Positions 18,479 through 27,195 are shown, counted from the stretch's first letter. The stretch is 64,000 nt of DNA from Bilabrum cf. latius (GCA_965178125.1 CBCXTV010000001.1:248001-312000), one strand, 5' to 3'. Notes: generated by a model from the letters alone, not told the origin. Made by a program: numbers and translations.

Positions 18479-19483
18479 ATGTCAGGGGCGAACGCGACTT
18501 CGTCAACCTCGAGCACGACCATCCCAGCGGCGAACGCGGCTTCCTCGATGGGATCCCTGACCCCGACGAAGCTTCCCCGACCTCGGCCACGTGAACCTGC
18601 AGGCGCATTCTTGCCCGATGTGCCCGCGCAGGTGGCGGCCTGCACGGCGTGGGCGCCACCGTTTCGTCGACCAGACAGCTCAGCCACTCCGGCGACGCGC
18701 GAGGCGGCAACGTCCACGTGCATCAATCCGTGGACCGCTCTCTCCTGGTATCCGACACCACCGCAGCCGACGGACCCCCCTTCCGACAGGCCTCGCGAGG
18801 TACCGAACCGGAGCTCCCGGCAGCAGCGCAGGCGTCATGCTTGGGGCGGCACGTGGGTGTTCGACGACGCCATTACGCTCAGCGATTGCGGGTCGAGGGT
18901 GCAGATCGACGCGCCGCAGTCGAAGCTCTTGGCGATGGTCCTGCCCCGGAAGTCGGGCCAGTGGATTCCTCGTAGGCTGCGCTCGCGTACGATCTGGTAT
19001 TTGGCTGGGGAGCAGTCGGCCGTGATCACCAACCTCAAGTGCCAGGCCTGCAGTCGGGTCAAGCACGCGGACAGCTTCAACCCGAAGAGCTTGCGTCGGG
19101 CTCAGTACTCGTTGCTGCATTCCCTGTGGCCCGGCTACATACGACGTACCGAGCGGTCTATTTGGTGCACGCAGTGTGCGGTGGAGGACCAGTTGATGCA
19201 GGGCAACTTTCCGGACGGCTACTGTTTCCGGATCCGCGCCACACTCGAAATTTGCCATCAAGATCGCGTCGCGGCCAAGCTGTTTGCAGTGCACGACAGT
19301 AACGCTCTCTTCGAGCAGATCCCGCTGAGCTCCCGTGCGGCCATGGACGTGGCGGAGCAGTTGCGCCGATACTGGCAGGATGCCGTGTCCTCAGACGGCC
19401 AGAGCAACATCTTCCACAGCGACCACGTTTCGACAGACGACGACTCTGAGTTCGCACCGGGCGGACCGGAGAGCGTGCCGTGA
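18479..19483 (+). CDS. Four-cysteine zinc-ribbon-like protein 3
   Basis: 334 residues from ATG at 18479 (CCATGTCA). The frame is open from 18419, which would overlap the transposase end by 46 bp. The N-terminal ~110 residues are Ser/Thr/Pro/Ala-rich and look disordered. A folded part starts near WGGTWVFDDAITLSDCGSRV. LKCQACSRVKHADSFNP (C188, C191) and IWCTQCAVEDQ (C230, C233) give a Stc1-like zinc ribbon 38 residues apart with the 'C..C.......F' pattern. The C-terminus is acidic. Function unknown; it directly follows the transposase, so it may be an accessory factor. Pieces of this gene are reused in the collage. Confidence 0.62.
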   Translation: MSGANATSSTSSTTIPAANAASSMGSLTPTKLPRPRPREPAGAFLPDVPAQVAACTAWAPPFRRPDSSATPATREAATSTCINPWTALSWYPTPPQPTDPPSDRPREVPNRSSRQQRRRHAWGGTWVFDDAITLSDCGSRVQIDAPQSKLLAMVLPRKSGQWIPRRLRSRTIWYLAGEQSAVITNLKCQACSRVKHADSFNPKSLRRAQYSLLHSLWPGYIRRTERSIWCTQCAVEDQLMQGNFPDGYCFRIRATLEICHQDRVAAKLFAVHDSNALFEQIPLSSRAAMDVAEQLRRYWQDAVSSDGQSNIFHSDHVSTDDDSEFAPGGPESVP

Positions 19484-19684
19484 GGGACCGCAGCGACAGT
19501 AGCGTCGCTTAGGTGAGGAGCGGGTGCCAATGCTCTTTTGAAAATGGTGTGTCGTACGTACGGCAGGAGCCGTCGGTGGGAGCGGGGCGGATCCTGCGGG
19601 AAGTCGTGGAGACTGAGGGCAGAGACTCTCGGGTCGGTCAGGGTCTCATGTAACGTGCTGTTCACCGCAGAGGTATGTGCGGAT

Positions 19685-19937
19685 CTTGGTGGATCTCTCG
19701 AGGACATGGGTGGCATACCGTTGTGCATCCGTTCCCCGGGGGGGGCGGTCGCAGAAGAGTGCACACGAAAACAAGAGGAAAGGAGACCAACCCCCCAAAC
19801 CCACGTAGTGCGATCCTGGGGGGTACCCTATAAGGTACTAAGAATCCTTCTCCCGAAAATCGCACTACCTCGGGCCACAACGTCTTGGTGGATTCCTCGA
19901 GGACATGGGTGGCATACCGTTGTGCATCCGTTCCCCG
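19685..19937. repeat. Hairpin module inside a 54-bp direct repeat, unit A
   Basis: CTTGGTGGAT... at 19685-19738 is repeated at 19884-19937 with about two mismatches. Between them is a ~130-bp module related to 8341-8470: GTCGCAGAAGAGTGCAC, AAGAGGAAAGGAGACC, then a 64-bp hairpin (19805-19868) with perfect outer arms GTAGTGCGAT/ATCGCACTAC. The downstream GCACTAC repeats seen at 8505-8647 are absent here. This could be an origin duplicate, a second recognition site or a transcript-end structure. Confidence 0.6.
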
Positions 19938-20837
19938 TCGCTCCCTAACGTCTTCAGTGGCAGGTTCGGAAAAGACACCTCCGTAGGCACGCGACAAGTC
20001 CCGGTGAAGCGGGCTCGCACCGCGCTGGGCGGGAGATCGTGAGCGCTTAGAGGACCGGAGCTTTCGGGCGGGTGCGTGTCTCGACAAACTCCCTCTTGAC
20101 CACGGGCGGGGAACGTGTAGGGCGGAAGCTAAAGACACCGTAAGTAGCGGAGGGCTAACATTCCGTCCTTCGGTGAGAGCCAAAAGTTCGAGTCTGCGAG
20201 AGACTATTATACGAAGTTCTCCCCTCCTCATACGTGCGCATAGCCTCCTCACGCGGTAGCGCGAGCGCGGGACCCGGACCTGTCCCTGATGGGCGTGAAT
20301 CTGAACCCGGCGTACTCTCCTAGTCTGTCACTTCCACGACCTTGTTGTCGCGGAACCACTTGCACGGAGAGGAACCTGTCGTTCAAGCGGGTGCAGCCGG
20401 ACGCGCAGGTGTAGTGCATCGCCTTGCATATGTGCACGGCCAAGTAGATGCCGGAACCGTAGAGGTATCACACTTCCCGCGGAGCTTGGGTGGGTCTTTC
20501 GCTGCTGTCGTCTGCTCCAGAAGGTTTGCGCCAAAAACCGGAAAACTTCTAAGACAGAGGTGGGATGCCAGGAGCTCACGGTCCTGCCGGATTGGGGAGG
20601 TCCATGCCCACGCGAGCCGGGTACGCGTCCAAATCAACGCACAGAGCGGGAGCTGAGGGCGCCAAGGACGCTCACTGTCAGGCACACACAACGCGCACAG
20701 AATTCGTCATTTCGCGTTCAAAGCCTGCCAACGACGTGGCGCTTGGCGAAATGTGGTGGGTGGCGAAGATGTGGTACTTCGCCGTGCCTTTCTCTATGAC
20801 GGCCAAGCGTGCACTCGCCATCGCGCTCGGACGCCAC

Positions 20838-20986
20838 AGGAAGAGATCCCAGCTCGCAGCTCCGCCGCCTCATCCAGGAGTAAGGCGAAGTCGAATCGTG
20901 AATAGCGCTTCGCACCTTCACAGAGCCGAGGATCACAGATAGGCCCCGCCTCACAGAACCCAGCGCCATAGGGCAGAGCGTGAAGT
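20838..20986 (+). pseudogene. Remnant of the basic coiled-coil gene 3' end, unit A
   Basis: Runs parallel to 7917-8064: AAGAGATC.CAGC.CGCAGCTCCGCC, a GGCGAAGTCGA block, ACAGATAG.CCCCGC.TCACAGAA, and GGGCAGAGCGT.AAGTAC. Many substitutions and a stop remove coding capacity. Copies also lie in units B (about 48044-48192) and C (about 61878-62026). Confidence 0.6.
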
Positions 20987-22177
20987 ACCTGGCCGCTTGG
21001 CTTGGCCGGACCCCCGCCCGCCCTCCGCCGGCAGCTCCTCCCGTCCGTCCCTATGGAGGCAGATCCGCGTACCCATGCTGCGGCGGGATCCTGACACAAT
21101 CCGCTCCTCTTAGTGTGTGGCCGTGGGGCATGAGTGGAGCAGCATCGGGCCCTCACCAGCCGTGGAACGGAAGCAGCTCTCCGTGCGGCAGCTGTGCGAT
21201 GCACAGACCTCGTCCCAAAGATACGGATCCATTTTGCCGTCTTCCCGCGCATACTGCATCGCTCTGCAAAACTGCATTGCGCAGTGGATCCCCGAGCGTC
21301 GACTGCCAATAGCAGGCGGCCTCGCAAGGCCTTCATGGACGCAGGATTTGGGCTTCTTCATCGTAAATTTGGGGTCTGCTCAGCGCGCGAAAATTCCAAC
21401 GCTTCAAAATGATCCGGACGTCGCGAGAAGGGAACTCGTTGCTTGCTCACCTGTGCGGAGGGGTTGGATGCCCGATGTGCTAAAGAGAGGATACTGTCCG
21501 TCGGCGTTCTCTCTTCACCTTGTGCGGAAGGGTTGGGTGCCTGATTTCAGACAGAGAAGGTCTCGTCCGTTGGGAGCGCTTAGGAATACTTCCGGATGGG
21601 GCGTCCAGACGCGGTCCAGGACCTCCAGCTCGTCGGGGTCAATGTCGCCCGCGCCGTCCGTGCCTTTGACGCCTCTGGATCGATGATGCCCACGATCTTT
21701 GTCATCTCGGACGACACACGTCCCAGCTGCTCTTTGGTAGTGCATTACCTCATTGACCCCGAAGCGTTGAATATTTAATGAAGACCCTTCGGAAGCTGGC
21801 GAAGTTTGTCAGCTTGTCGGAGCGCAGCCTGGGTCCTTGTCAACAAACATGGAGGGTTTCGGGGCGGATTTCCAGCGTTCCGCCTTGATATCGAGTGCAC
21901 CTCGAGGTCGGGATCGAAGCGGGGCGGGCGGTTCGTCATCCTCTGTGATACGCTTAGGAGGCGCCGACTTGATGCCCACCTTGTCCCCCAATCACTCCAG
22001 ACGTAACTGGGGAACTCTTCCCGTCGTGGGCCGGGTACGCCTCCGAATCCCACGCGAGCCGTTCCCCACGGCGCACCGATAAGCGCCGCTGCAAGCGTAC
22101 CAAGAGGGGCGTACCAAGAGGTGCTTCCTTCGCTCGGCAGTGTGGCACTTCAAGCAGTAGAATGTGCCACTCCCAGC

Positions 22178-22229
22178 ACGTAGGTGGAGTTTGCGAGCTG
22201 CCGGCCGACATGCTCGTGTGGTGACCTCC
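22178..22229 (-). repeat. Internal copy of the right TIR end, unit A
   Basis: Starts ACGTAGGTGGAGTTTGCGAG and ends GTGGTGACCTCC. It matches the outer ~50 bp of the right TIR with one substitution, and here keeps the terminal TCC that the A/B junction lacks. It sits between two copies of GGCGCACCGATAAG.GCCGC (22070 and 22230). Confidence 0.8.
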
Positions 22230-22562
22230 GGCGCACCGATAAGTGCCGCTGCAAGCGCACCAATACTACTTCGCTTGGGAGCGAGGCACTTTAAGCAATG
22301 CAGTGCGCCGGTTTTCGTGCACGCCCAGTCGCGCGGACGCCGCAGGTGGCTTGGCCGTAGGATAGAATTAGTGGCGGGTCGGTTTTGCATGTCTTCCCTC
22401 TCCTCTTGATATGGTACACAAAGGCAAGAGCCTGACGATGCAGACGGAACTCCTGGATTTCACCGCCACATTCCTAGTCAAGACAGCCCTCGACTAAACA
22501 GACGCCGAGTTATCTTGAGCAGCATCCCACGACGCAGTGATGTGGACGGCAAGGGTGATGCC

Positions 22563-22680
22563 ATGCTTTCCGGGCCTCCCATGTGACCGCTTTTTGCGTA
22601 CCGAAACACTTTCCGGGGTCGACGCCCCGGCGGAACACGCCGGCGCGGCGGCAAGCGTCGATGTTGCGGGCGGCCCAGCC
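22563..22680 (+). pseudogene. Collage, unit A: start fragments
   Basis: 22563-22612 copies the flank found at about 13188-13235 (CTTTCCGGGCCTCCCATGTG). 22616-22670 copies about 13777-13824 of Cys-rich gene 2 (GTCGACGC.CCGGCGGA). Both are in sense orientation and lead in frame into the 72-bp repeat array. Confidence 0.7.
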
Positions 22681-22990
22681 ATGAGGTACATGATCAAGTA
22701 CACGGAAAGCACGCAGAGCGTCGTCAATCCGTTCGTGAGCCGCGAGTTCCAAAAGGTCTTCGAGACATCCGCCCGGAAAGCACGCAGAGCATCGTCAATC
22801 CGTTCGTGAGCCGCGAGTTCCAGAAGGTCTTCGAGCACATCCCCCCGGAAAGCACGCAGAGCATCGTCAATCCGTTCGTGAGCCGCGAATTCCAGAAGGT
22901 CTTCGAGCACATCCCCCCGGAAAGCACGCAGAGCATCGTCAATCCGTTCGTGAGCCGCGAATTCCAAAAGGTCTTCGAGCACATCCCCCG
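22681..22990 (+). repeat. 72-bp in-frame repeat array 1, unit A
   Basis: Four tandem copies starting GGAAAGCACGCAGAG at 22704, 22775, 22847 and 22919, period 72 bp (71 once, from a one-base loss at 22764). They encode ESTQSIVNPFVSREFQKVFE, related to ESTQCIVDPFVSRQCQKVFE of the GT gene (source 6088-6180). Shared substitutions (C to S, D to N, QC to EF) show the repeats descend from a diverged GT copy. Confidence 0.85.
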
Positions 22991-23262
22991 GATGATGTCG
23001 AGCATGCGGACGCCCTGCTCCGGATGATGTCGGCCATGCGGACGCTCTTCCCAGACCTTGCGCGGCAGCGGGACGAAAATGGAGCTCTCCCTGCACCGCA
23101 AGCACGCCGGAAACCTGGTGCACTTCCACGTGTGCATGACGGACTCCGAGAGGTCGCATCGTTGTCGCGTGGCGGAGGATTTCATTTGGGCCGGCAGCAG
23201 GCCGAATGTCGTGTACGGCTTTAAGGTACCGAACCGGAGCTCCCGGCAGCAGCGCAGGCGGA
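22991..23262 (+). pseudogene. Collage, unit A: GT/Rep/protein-3 chimera
   Basis: GATGATGTCGAGCATGCGGACGC appears twice (GT source about 6187-6222), then CTTGCGCGGCAGCGGGACGAA (Rep about 10177-10200). Next comes Rep 10476-10620, carrying the HUH motif II (LVHFHVCMTD), with the Rep segment 10201-10475 missing. It ends with ~38 bp of gene 3 (from 18798). Confidence 0.75.
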
Positions 23263-23490
23263 GACATCCGCCCGGAAAGCACGCAGAGCATCGTCAATCC
23301 GTTCGTGAGCCGCGAGTTCCAGAAGGTCTTCGAGCACATCCCCCCGGAAAGCACGCAGAGCATCGTCAATCCGTTCGTGAGCCGCGAATTCCAGAAGGTC
23401 TTCGAGCACATCCCCCCGGAAAGCACGCAGAGCATCGTCAATCCGTTCGTGAGCCGCGAATTCCAAAAGGTCTTCGAGCACATCCCCCGG
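23263..23490 (+). repeat. 72-bp in-frame repeat array 2, unit A
   Basis: Three further copies of the 72-bp GT-derived repeat, last copy ending with CCCCCGGATGATG. Confidence 0.85.
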
Positions 23491-23976
23491 ATGATGTCGA
23501 GCATGCGGACGCCCGGCTCCGGATGATGTCGGCCATGCGGACGCTCTTCCCAGACCTTGCGCGGCAGCGGGACGAAAATGGAGCTCTCCCTGCACCGCAA
23601 GCACGCCGGAAACCTGGTGCACTTCCACGTGTGCATGACGGACTCCGAGAGGTCGCATCGTTGTCGCGTGGCGGAGGATTTCATTTGGGCCGGCAGCAGG
23701 CCGAATGTCGTGTACGGCTTTAAGGTACCGAACCGGAGCTCCCGGCAGCAGCGCAGGCGGCATGCTTGGGGCGGCACGTGGATCTTCGACGACGCCATTA
23801 CGCTCAGCGATTGCGGGTCGAGGGTGCAGATCGACGCGCCGCAGTCGAAGGTCTTGGCGATGGTAATGCCCCGGAAGTCGGGCCAGTGGATTCCTCATAG
23901 GCTGCGCTCGCGTACGATCTGGTATTTGGGTGGGGAGCAGTCGGCCGTGATCACCAACCTCAAGTGCCAGGCCTGC
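23491..23976 (+). pseudogene. Collage, unit A: second GT/Rep chimera plus gene 3 fragment
   Basis: 23491-23722 repeats the GT/Rep chimera of 22991-23222. 23723-23976 then copies gene 3 from 18798 to about 19052, including the first CxxC (LKCQAC). Confidence 0.75.
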
Positions 23977-24405
23977 CCCGGAAGTCGGGCCAGGGCATTC
24001 TCCGAGTCTCTTTGCCGATGATGTCTGAGGAGAAACCGTCCGAGAGCATTGCTGTTTCCTTGGGAGACGGCCGCAATCTTCGTGGGCGTCAAGGCGCCGG
24101 TAATATGGGAAACGAGGGCGGCATGTTGGCGCGCGAGGTCGACGCCCCGGCGGAGGGGGGGGGCCGTACGTGCCGTGACAGGTCGCGCCGGAGCCGGCGG
24201 AGGAGGCGACATGGACTTGCAACGCGTGCCAGGGCCTAAGCCCCGGTCAGAGTACTTCAAGAAGTGGAAGGACTGGATCCAACCAGTTTGCCGGGTGTGT
24301 TACGACAAGTTCGACAGCGCGACGCCGTGGTGGGTGAGGTGCAAGAACTGCAAAAACGAGTTTCCGGCGTACCGATTTCCCCAGATCCGCCGGAAGAGGG
24401 ACGGG
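23977..24405 (+). pseudogene. Collage, unit A: gene 2 fragments
   Basis: A CCCCGGAAGTCGGGCCAG link from gene 3 joins gene 2 at about 13634. The segment runs to ~13790, jumps over a G-run at 24157-24164 to about 14115, and continues to ~14352 with variant cysteine spacing (CNACQG, one-base frameshift after it). Confidence 0.7.
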
Positions 24406-24568
24406 CCTCGATCTCGGAAAGGGCGGGAGTCCGTTCTTGCATTCGGAATGGGCGGGGAGTTGCTTTTCCTGGGAGCATGTGCGAGATTCCTTCTCCGCGG
24501 GTCCTCTTTCGGCTTCGGCAGTCAGCAGCGCACTCTGCGGGAACGGCATTCTCCGAGTCTCTTTGCCG

Positions 24569-25759
24569 ATGATGTCTGAGGAGAAACCGTCTGAAAGCAT
24601 TGCTGTTTCCTTGGGAGACGGCCGCAATCTTCGTGGGCGTCGAGGCGCCGGTGATATGGGAAACGAGGGCGGCATGTTGGCGCGCGAGGTCGACGCGCCG
24701 GCGGAGCACGCCGGCGCGGCGGCAAGCGTCGATGATTCGGGCGGCCCCCACATCGAGAGCGGCGGCGCGGAGGCGGCGTCCACGGGGATGCTCGGAGAGG
24801 AGAGCGGCAAGGCAGCGCCGAAGGAGGACGCCGAAGACGACGGCGGCAAGAAGACGGAGGAGGAGGATGCTCGCGGCGGTGGACGTGCTGTGGTGCCCGG
24901 AGGTAATGACGACGTATGGACCGACGCAGCAGCTTGGAAGGCGGGTGGCGGCGTGGCAGCCGGGGCGGTCTCTGGCGCTGATAGCTGGGCTCTATGGGGG
25001 ACCCCTGCGAAGTCGTCATGGGGGGAGACGTACGTGCCGCGGCAGGTCGCGTCGGAGCCGGCGGAGGAGGCGACATGGACTTGCAACGCGTGCCAGTGCT
25101 GCAAGCCCCGGTCGGCGTACTTCAAGAAGTGGAAGGACTGGATCCAACCAGTTTGCCGGGTGTGTTGCGACAAGTTCGACAACGCGACGCCGTGGTGGGT
25201 GTGGTGCAAGAACTGCAAAAACGAGTATCCGGCGTACCGATTTCCCCAGATCCGCCGGAAGAAGGAGAACTTGCGCTATTTCTTCCCTGAGGACTGGTGC
25301 GCGAAGTGCCTGGTTGCGCGTGGCTGGAGTCTCCATGATGTCCGTTCCTCTGCGGGTGAAGCGAAGCGTTGGGTGCCAAAAGCTGGCGCGAATACCGGTG
25401 ACGGCGACAACGACGCTCGTGCTCCCGCACGCGACGAGCTTCCTGCAGGAGGCGCCGCCTCCTGCAGCAACGCCGTGCATCAGAGTTCTTCGCGTGACGA
25501 GGCCTTGGATGACATCAACCGGGCCATGGAGCTTCTCCGGAATGCGGAGAAATTCATCTCCGCGATGCCATCGTGCATGCAGTGTGCGGTGCAGGACCAG
25601 TTGATGCAGGGCATCGTCAAAGACCAGGCCCTCTTGGATATCTTCTCCGGCAAGATAACGGACTGGATCAAATACCATCCGGCCACTCTTGGGGCGATCC
25701 AATCCTATCGAAACGCATGGCTGTGGGCCGACGGAATGGCTCATGGTTGTCGAGGATGA
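24569..25759 (+). pseudogene. Chimeric reading frame, unit A: Cys-rich protein 2 fused to GT
   Basis: 396 codons. It begins MMSEEKPSES and follows Cys-rich protein 2 through all its cysteines to the last helix. It then switches near 25570 to a short piece of gene 3 (CMQCAVQDQLMQG) and at about 25613 to the GT gene (IVKDQALLDIFSGKITDW...SYRNAWLWA), still in frame. The frame ends shortly before the GT EDD motif because of a small deletion near 25728. It could be an expressed fusion or simply rearrangement debris; the open frame over three sources is notable. Confidence 0.55.
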
Positions 25760-26240
25760 TATCGAACCTCGCGAAGCATGCGTGGATCGGCTACTCGTAG
25801 TTCTTCACGCCATCGCGAAACCCCAAGGTGACGCAGATGGCCATGTTAGCGGGGTCAGAAGCACCGAGAATGGTCAGCCTCCAGCGCGGAAACTCACCTC
25901 ATGCACAACTGCGAGCGCCTCTTGGACGTGCGGACCTATCCGGCGCACTGGGTAGACAACACATTTGTGGTCCCCTTCCACGTGGGCATGGGCCTAAAGT
26001 GGTATCTCATCAGCCCGGAGGGGAGGAAGGCGCTCCTGAAGATGCGGATCCCGAACCGAAGCTTCGAACGCTGCGTCTGGCGCCGCATCTTCGACACGTT
26101 CCAAGGGCCGGTATGTAATGTCCGTCGTGATGTCCGTGTGCGCGGCCCTGAGTTGGGGGGTTGTCTCGTCTGGGAAAAAACAGAGCGCGTGCCCATCTCC
26201 TACGAAGACTTGTGCGGTGTTCACGAGCACGCCGGCGAAA
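25760..26240 (+). pseudogene. Collage, unit A: GT gene fragments with deletions
   Basis: Follows GT 4420-4802 with frameshifting base losses (for example CGCGAAACCCC near 25815), including the EDD region. It then jumps at GGCCGGTATG to GT 4994 and follows it to about 5118. Confidence 0.75.
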
Positions 26241-26370
26241 CCTCGAGTTTTGGCATCAAGATCGTGTCGCGGCCAGGCTGTACGACGGCGGCAAGAAGAC
26301 GGAGAAGGAGGATGCTCACGGTATCGCCCTGATCATCTGCACGACTTCGTGGGGCTCCATGACGTAACGG
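26241..26370 (+). pseudogene. Collage, unit A: gene 3/gene 2/Rep micro-chimera
   Basis: Three short pieces in ~130 bp: gene 3 near 19246-19282 (ATCAAGATCG.GTCGCGGCCA), gene 2 near 13928-13958 (ACGGCGGCAAGAAGACGGAG), and Rep near 11280-11335 covering helicase motif C (ATCGCCCTGATCATCTGCAC). Confidence 0.7.
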
Positions 26371-26420
26371 CGAGCGAGAACATTGACTGGTGGCGTGGCT
26401 GGAGGATCTCGGGAACACAC

Positions 26421-26610
26421 GGCGGGCGAGCCGTTTTTCAAAAGGAGCACGGGTCCTTCGGGACGCCATTTCACTTACGGCGGGCGAGCCGTTTTCCGAA
26501 TGGTGCGGGGGTCCTACTGATGCACACGGCGATCGCTGGTTCACTCACGGCGGGCGAGCCGTTTTCCGAATGGTGCGGAGTCCTCCAGATGACCACGGTG
26601 ATGGGTGGCA
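26421..26610. repeat. GGCGGGCGAGCCGTTTT short tandem repeats, unit A
   Basis: The 17-bp core occurs at 26421, 26479 and 26549, each followed by related but different tails (CAAAAGGAGC or CCGAATGGTGCGG). No source gene recognised within the element. Confidence 0.7.
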
Positions 26611-26719
26611 GCATGTCATAGGCGCGCCGTCGGAAGCTTCCCCTTCGAGTGCTGCCTAAAACTGAGAAACCTGGAGATCCTAGCATCGTATGGAGGCAAG
26701 AGGTAACACCTTGGGGTCC

Positions 26720-27098
26720 GTTCTCCGCTTCAATTCCTGTCCCAAATCCGATTCCCATTTCGAGACCGAAAAAGGTGACCCGGAAAACGACGGTACTTAT
26801 TTCTGAACCGTTTTCCGGACGCTTTCCGGGTCTCCCATGTGACCGCTTTTTGCGTACCGAAACACGTTCCGCGCGTGAGGAGCAGATGCGGATCTCCGCG
26901 GGGTCCTATTTGTGTCTTTTTTCGGGGACGAAATCGGGCGCACTTCTCGTGCCGATTTGTGGTCGTCTCTGAAACCGGCTGCGAGTCGGGAAAGGTGCCC
27001 GAGATGCTTGTGTCCTTGGCTTCGTATTTCTCCGCATATTCTTCAAACGCGGGCGGCAGTGGCTCCTGCGCGGGAGCTTCCCGAGTGGGTCCGTCGTG
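26720..27098. pseudogene. Collage, unit A: fossil of the deletion join and gene 2 tail
   Basis: 26720-26797 copies 1108-1179, then switches at GGTACTTATTTCTG to 13164 onward until about 13425. This is nearly the same join as the unit C deletion. About 27070-27098 copies the sequence after gene 2 (14667-14696), directly before the right TIR. Confidence 0.75.
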
Positions 27099-27195
27099 CA
27101 GTGCGCTGGGTAGGTCCGCAGGTCAAGGAGGCGCTCGCAGTTATAGACGTAGGTGGAGTTTGCGAGCTGCCGGCCGACATGCTCATGTGGTGACC
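27099..27195 (-). repeat. Right terminal inverted repeat, unit A
   Basis: Inverted copy of positions 4-100, ending GTGGTGACC. It directly abuts GGAGGTCACC, the start of unit B. The matching internal copy at 22178 ends GTGGTGACCTCC, so three bases (TCC) appear to be missing here from what would otherwise be a perfect palindrome centre. Confidence 0.85.

Larger units (their letters stand above)
19484..22560. other. 3-kb gene-poor stretch with gene remnants and an internal TIR end
   Basis: No gene on the + strand is supported. Contents: the second hairpin module within a 54-bp direct repeat (19685-19937); a remnant of the basic coiled-coil gene's 3' end (20838-20986); a ~40-bp Rep fragment (21400-21440, matching 10773-10814 with one base lost); two related ~45-bp segments at about 21449 and 21507; and a duplicated ~160-bp cassette around an internal copy of the TIR end (22070-22310). 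A minus-strand frame at 21992-22390 is noted separately. Confidence 0.5.
1..27195 (+). mobile_element. Unit A: complete copy of a ~27.2-kb TIR-bounded composite element
   Basis: Positions 1-27195 recur almost base for base from 27196 onward, which defines a 27,195-bp repeat unit. The unit starts and ends with inverted copies of one ~97-bp sequence and carries eight candidate genes, all on the + strand, including a DDE transposase and a HUH/SF3 Rep-like protein. The first bases of the window coincide with the first bases of the left TIR, so the preceding sequence is unknown. That the unit is an autonomous element is inferred from TIRs plus transposase plus Rep. A satellite-like tandem array that swept up transposon genes is the alternative. 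Confidence 0.8.

Noticed and set aside
20180-20215. GTTCGAGTC tRNA T-loop-like sequence
   Set aside because: I cannot form an acceptor stem, D-arm or anticodon arm around it.
22704-23490. Possible CRISPR-like array from regularly spaced repeats
   Set aside because: The repeats are contiguous with no unique spacers and are clearly copies of a coding segment of the GT gene in a eukaryotic setting.
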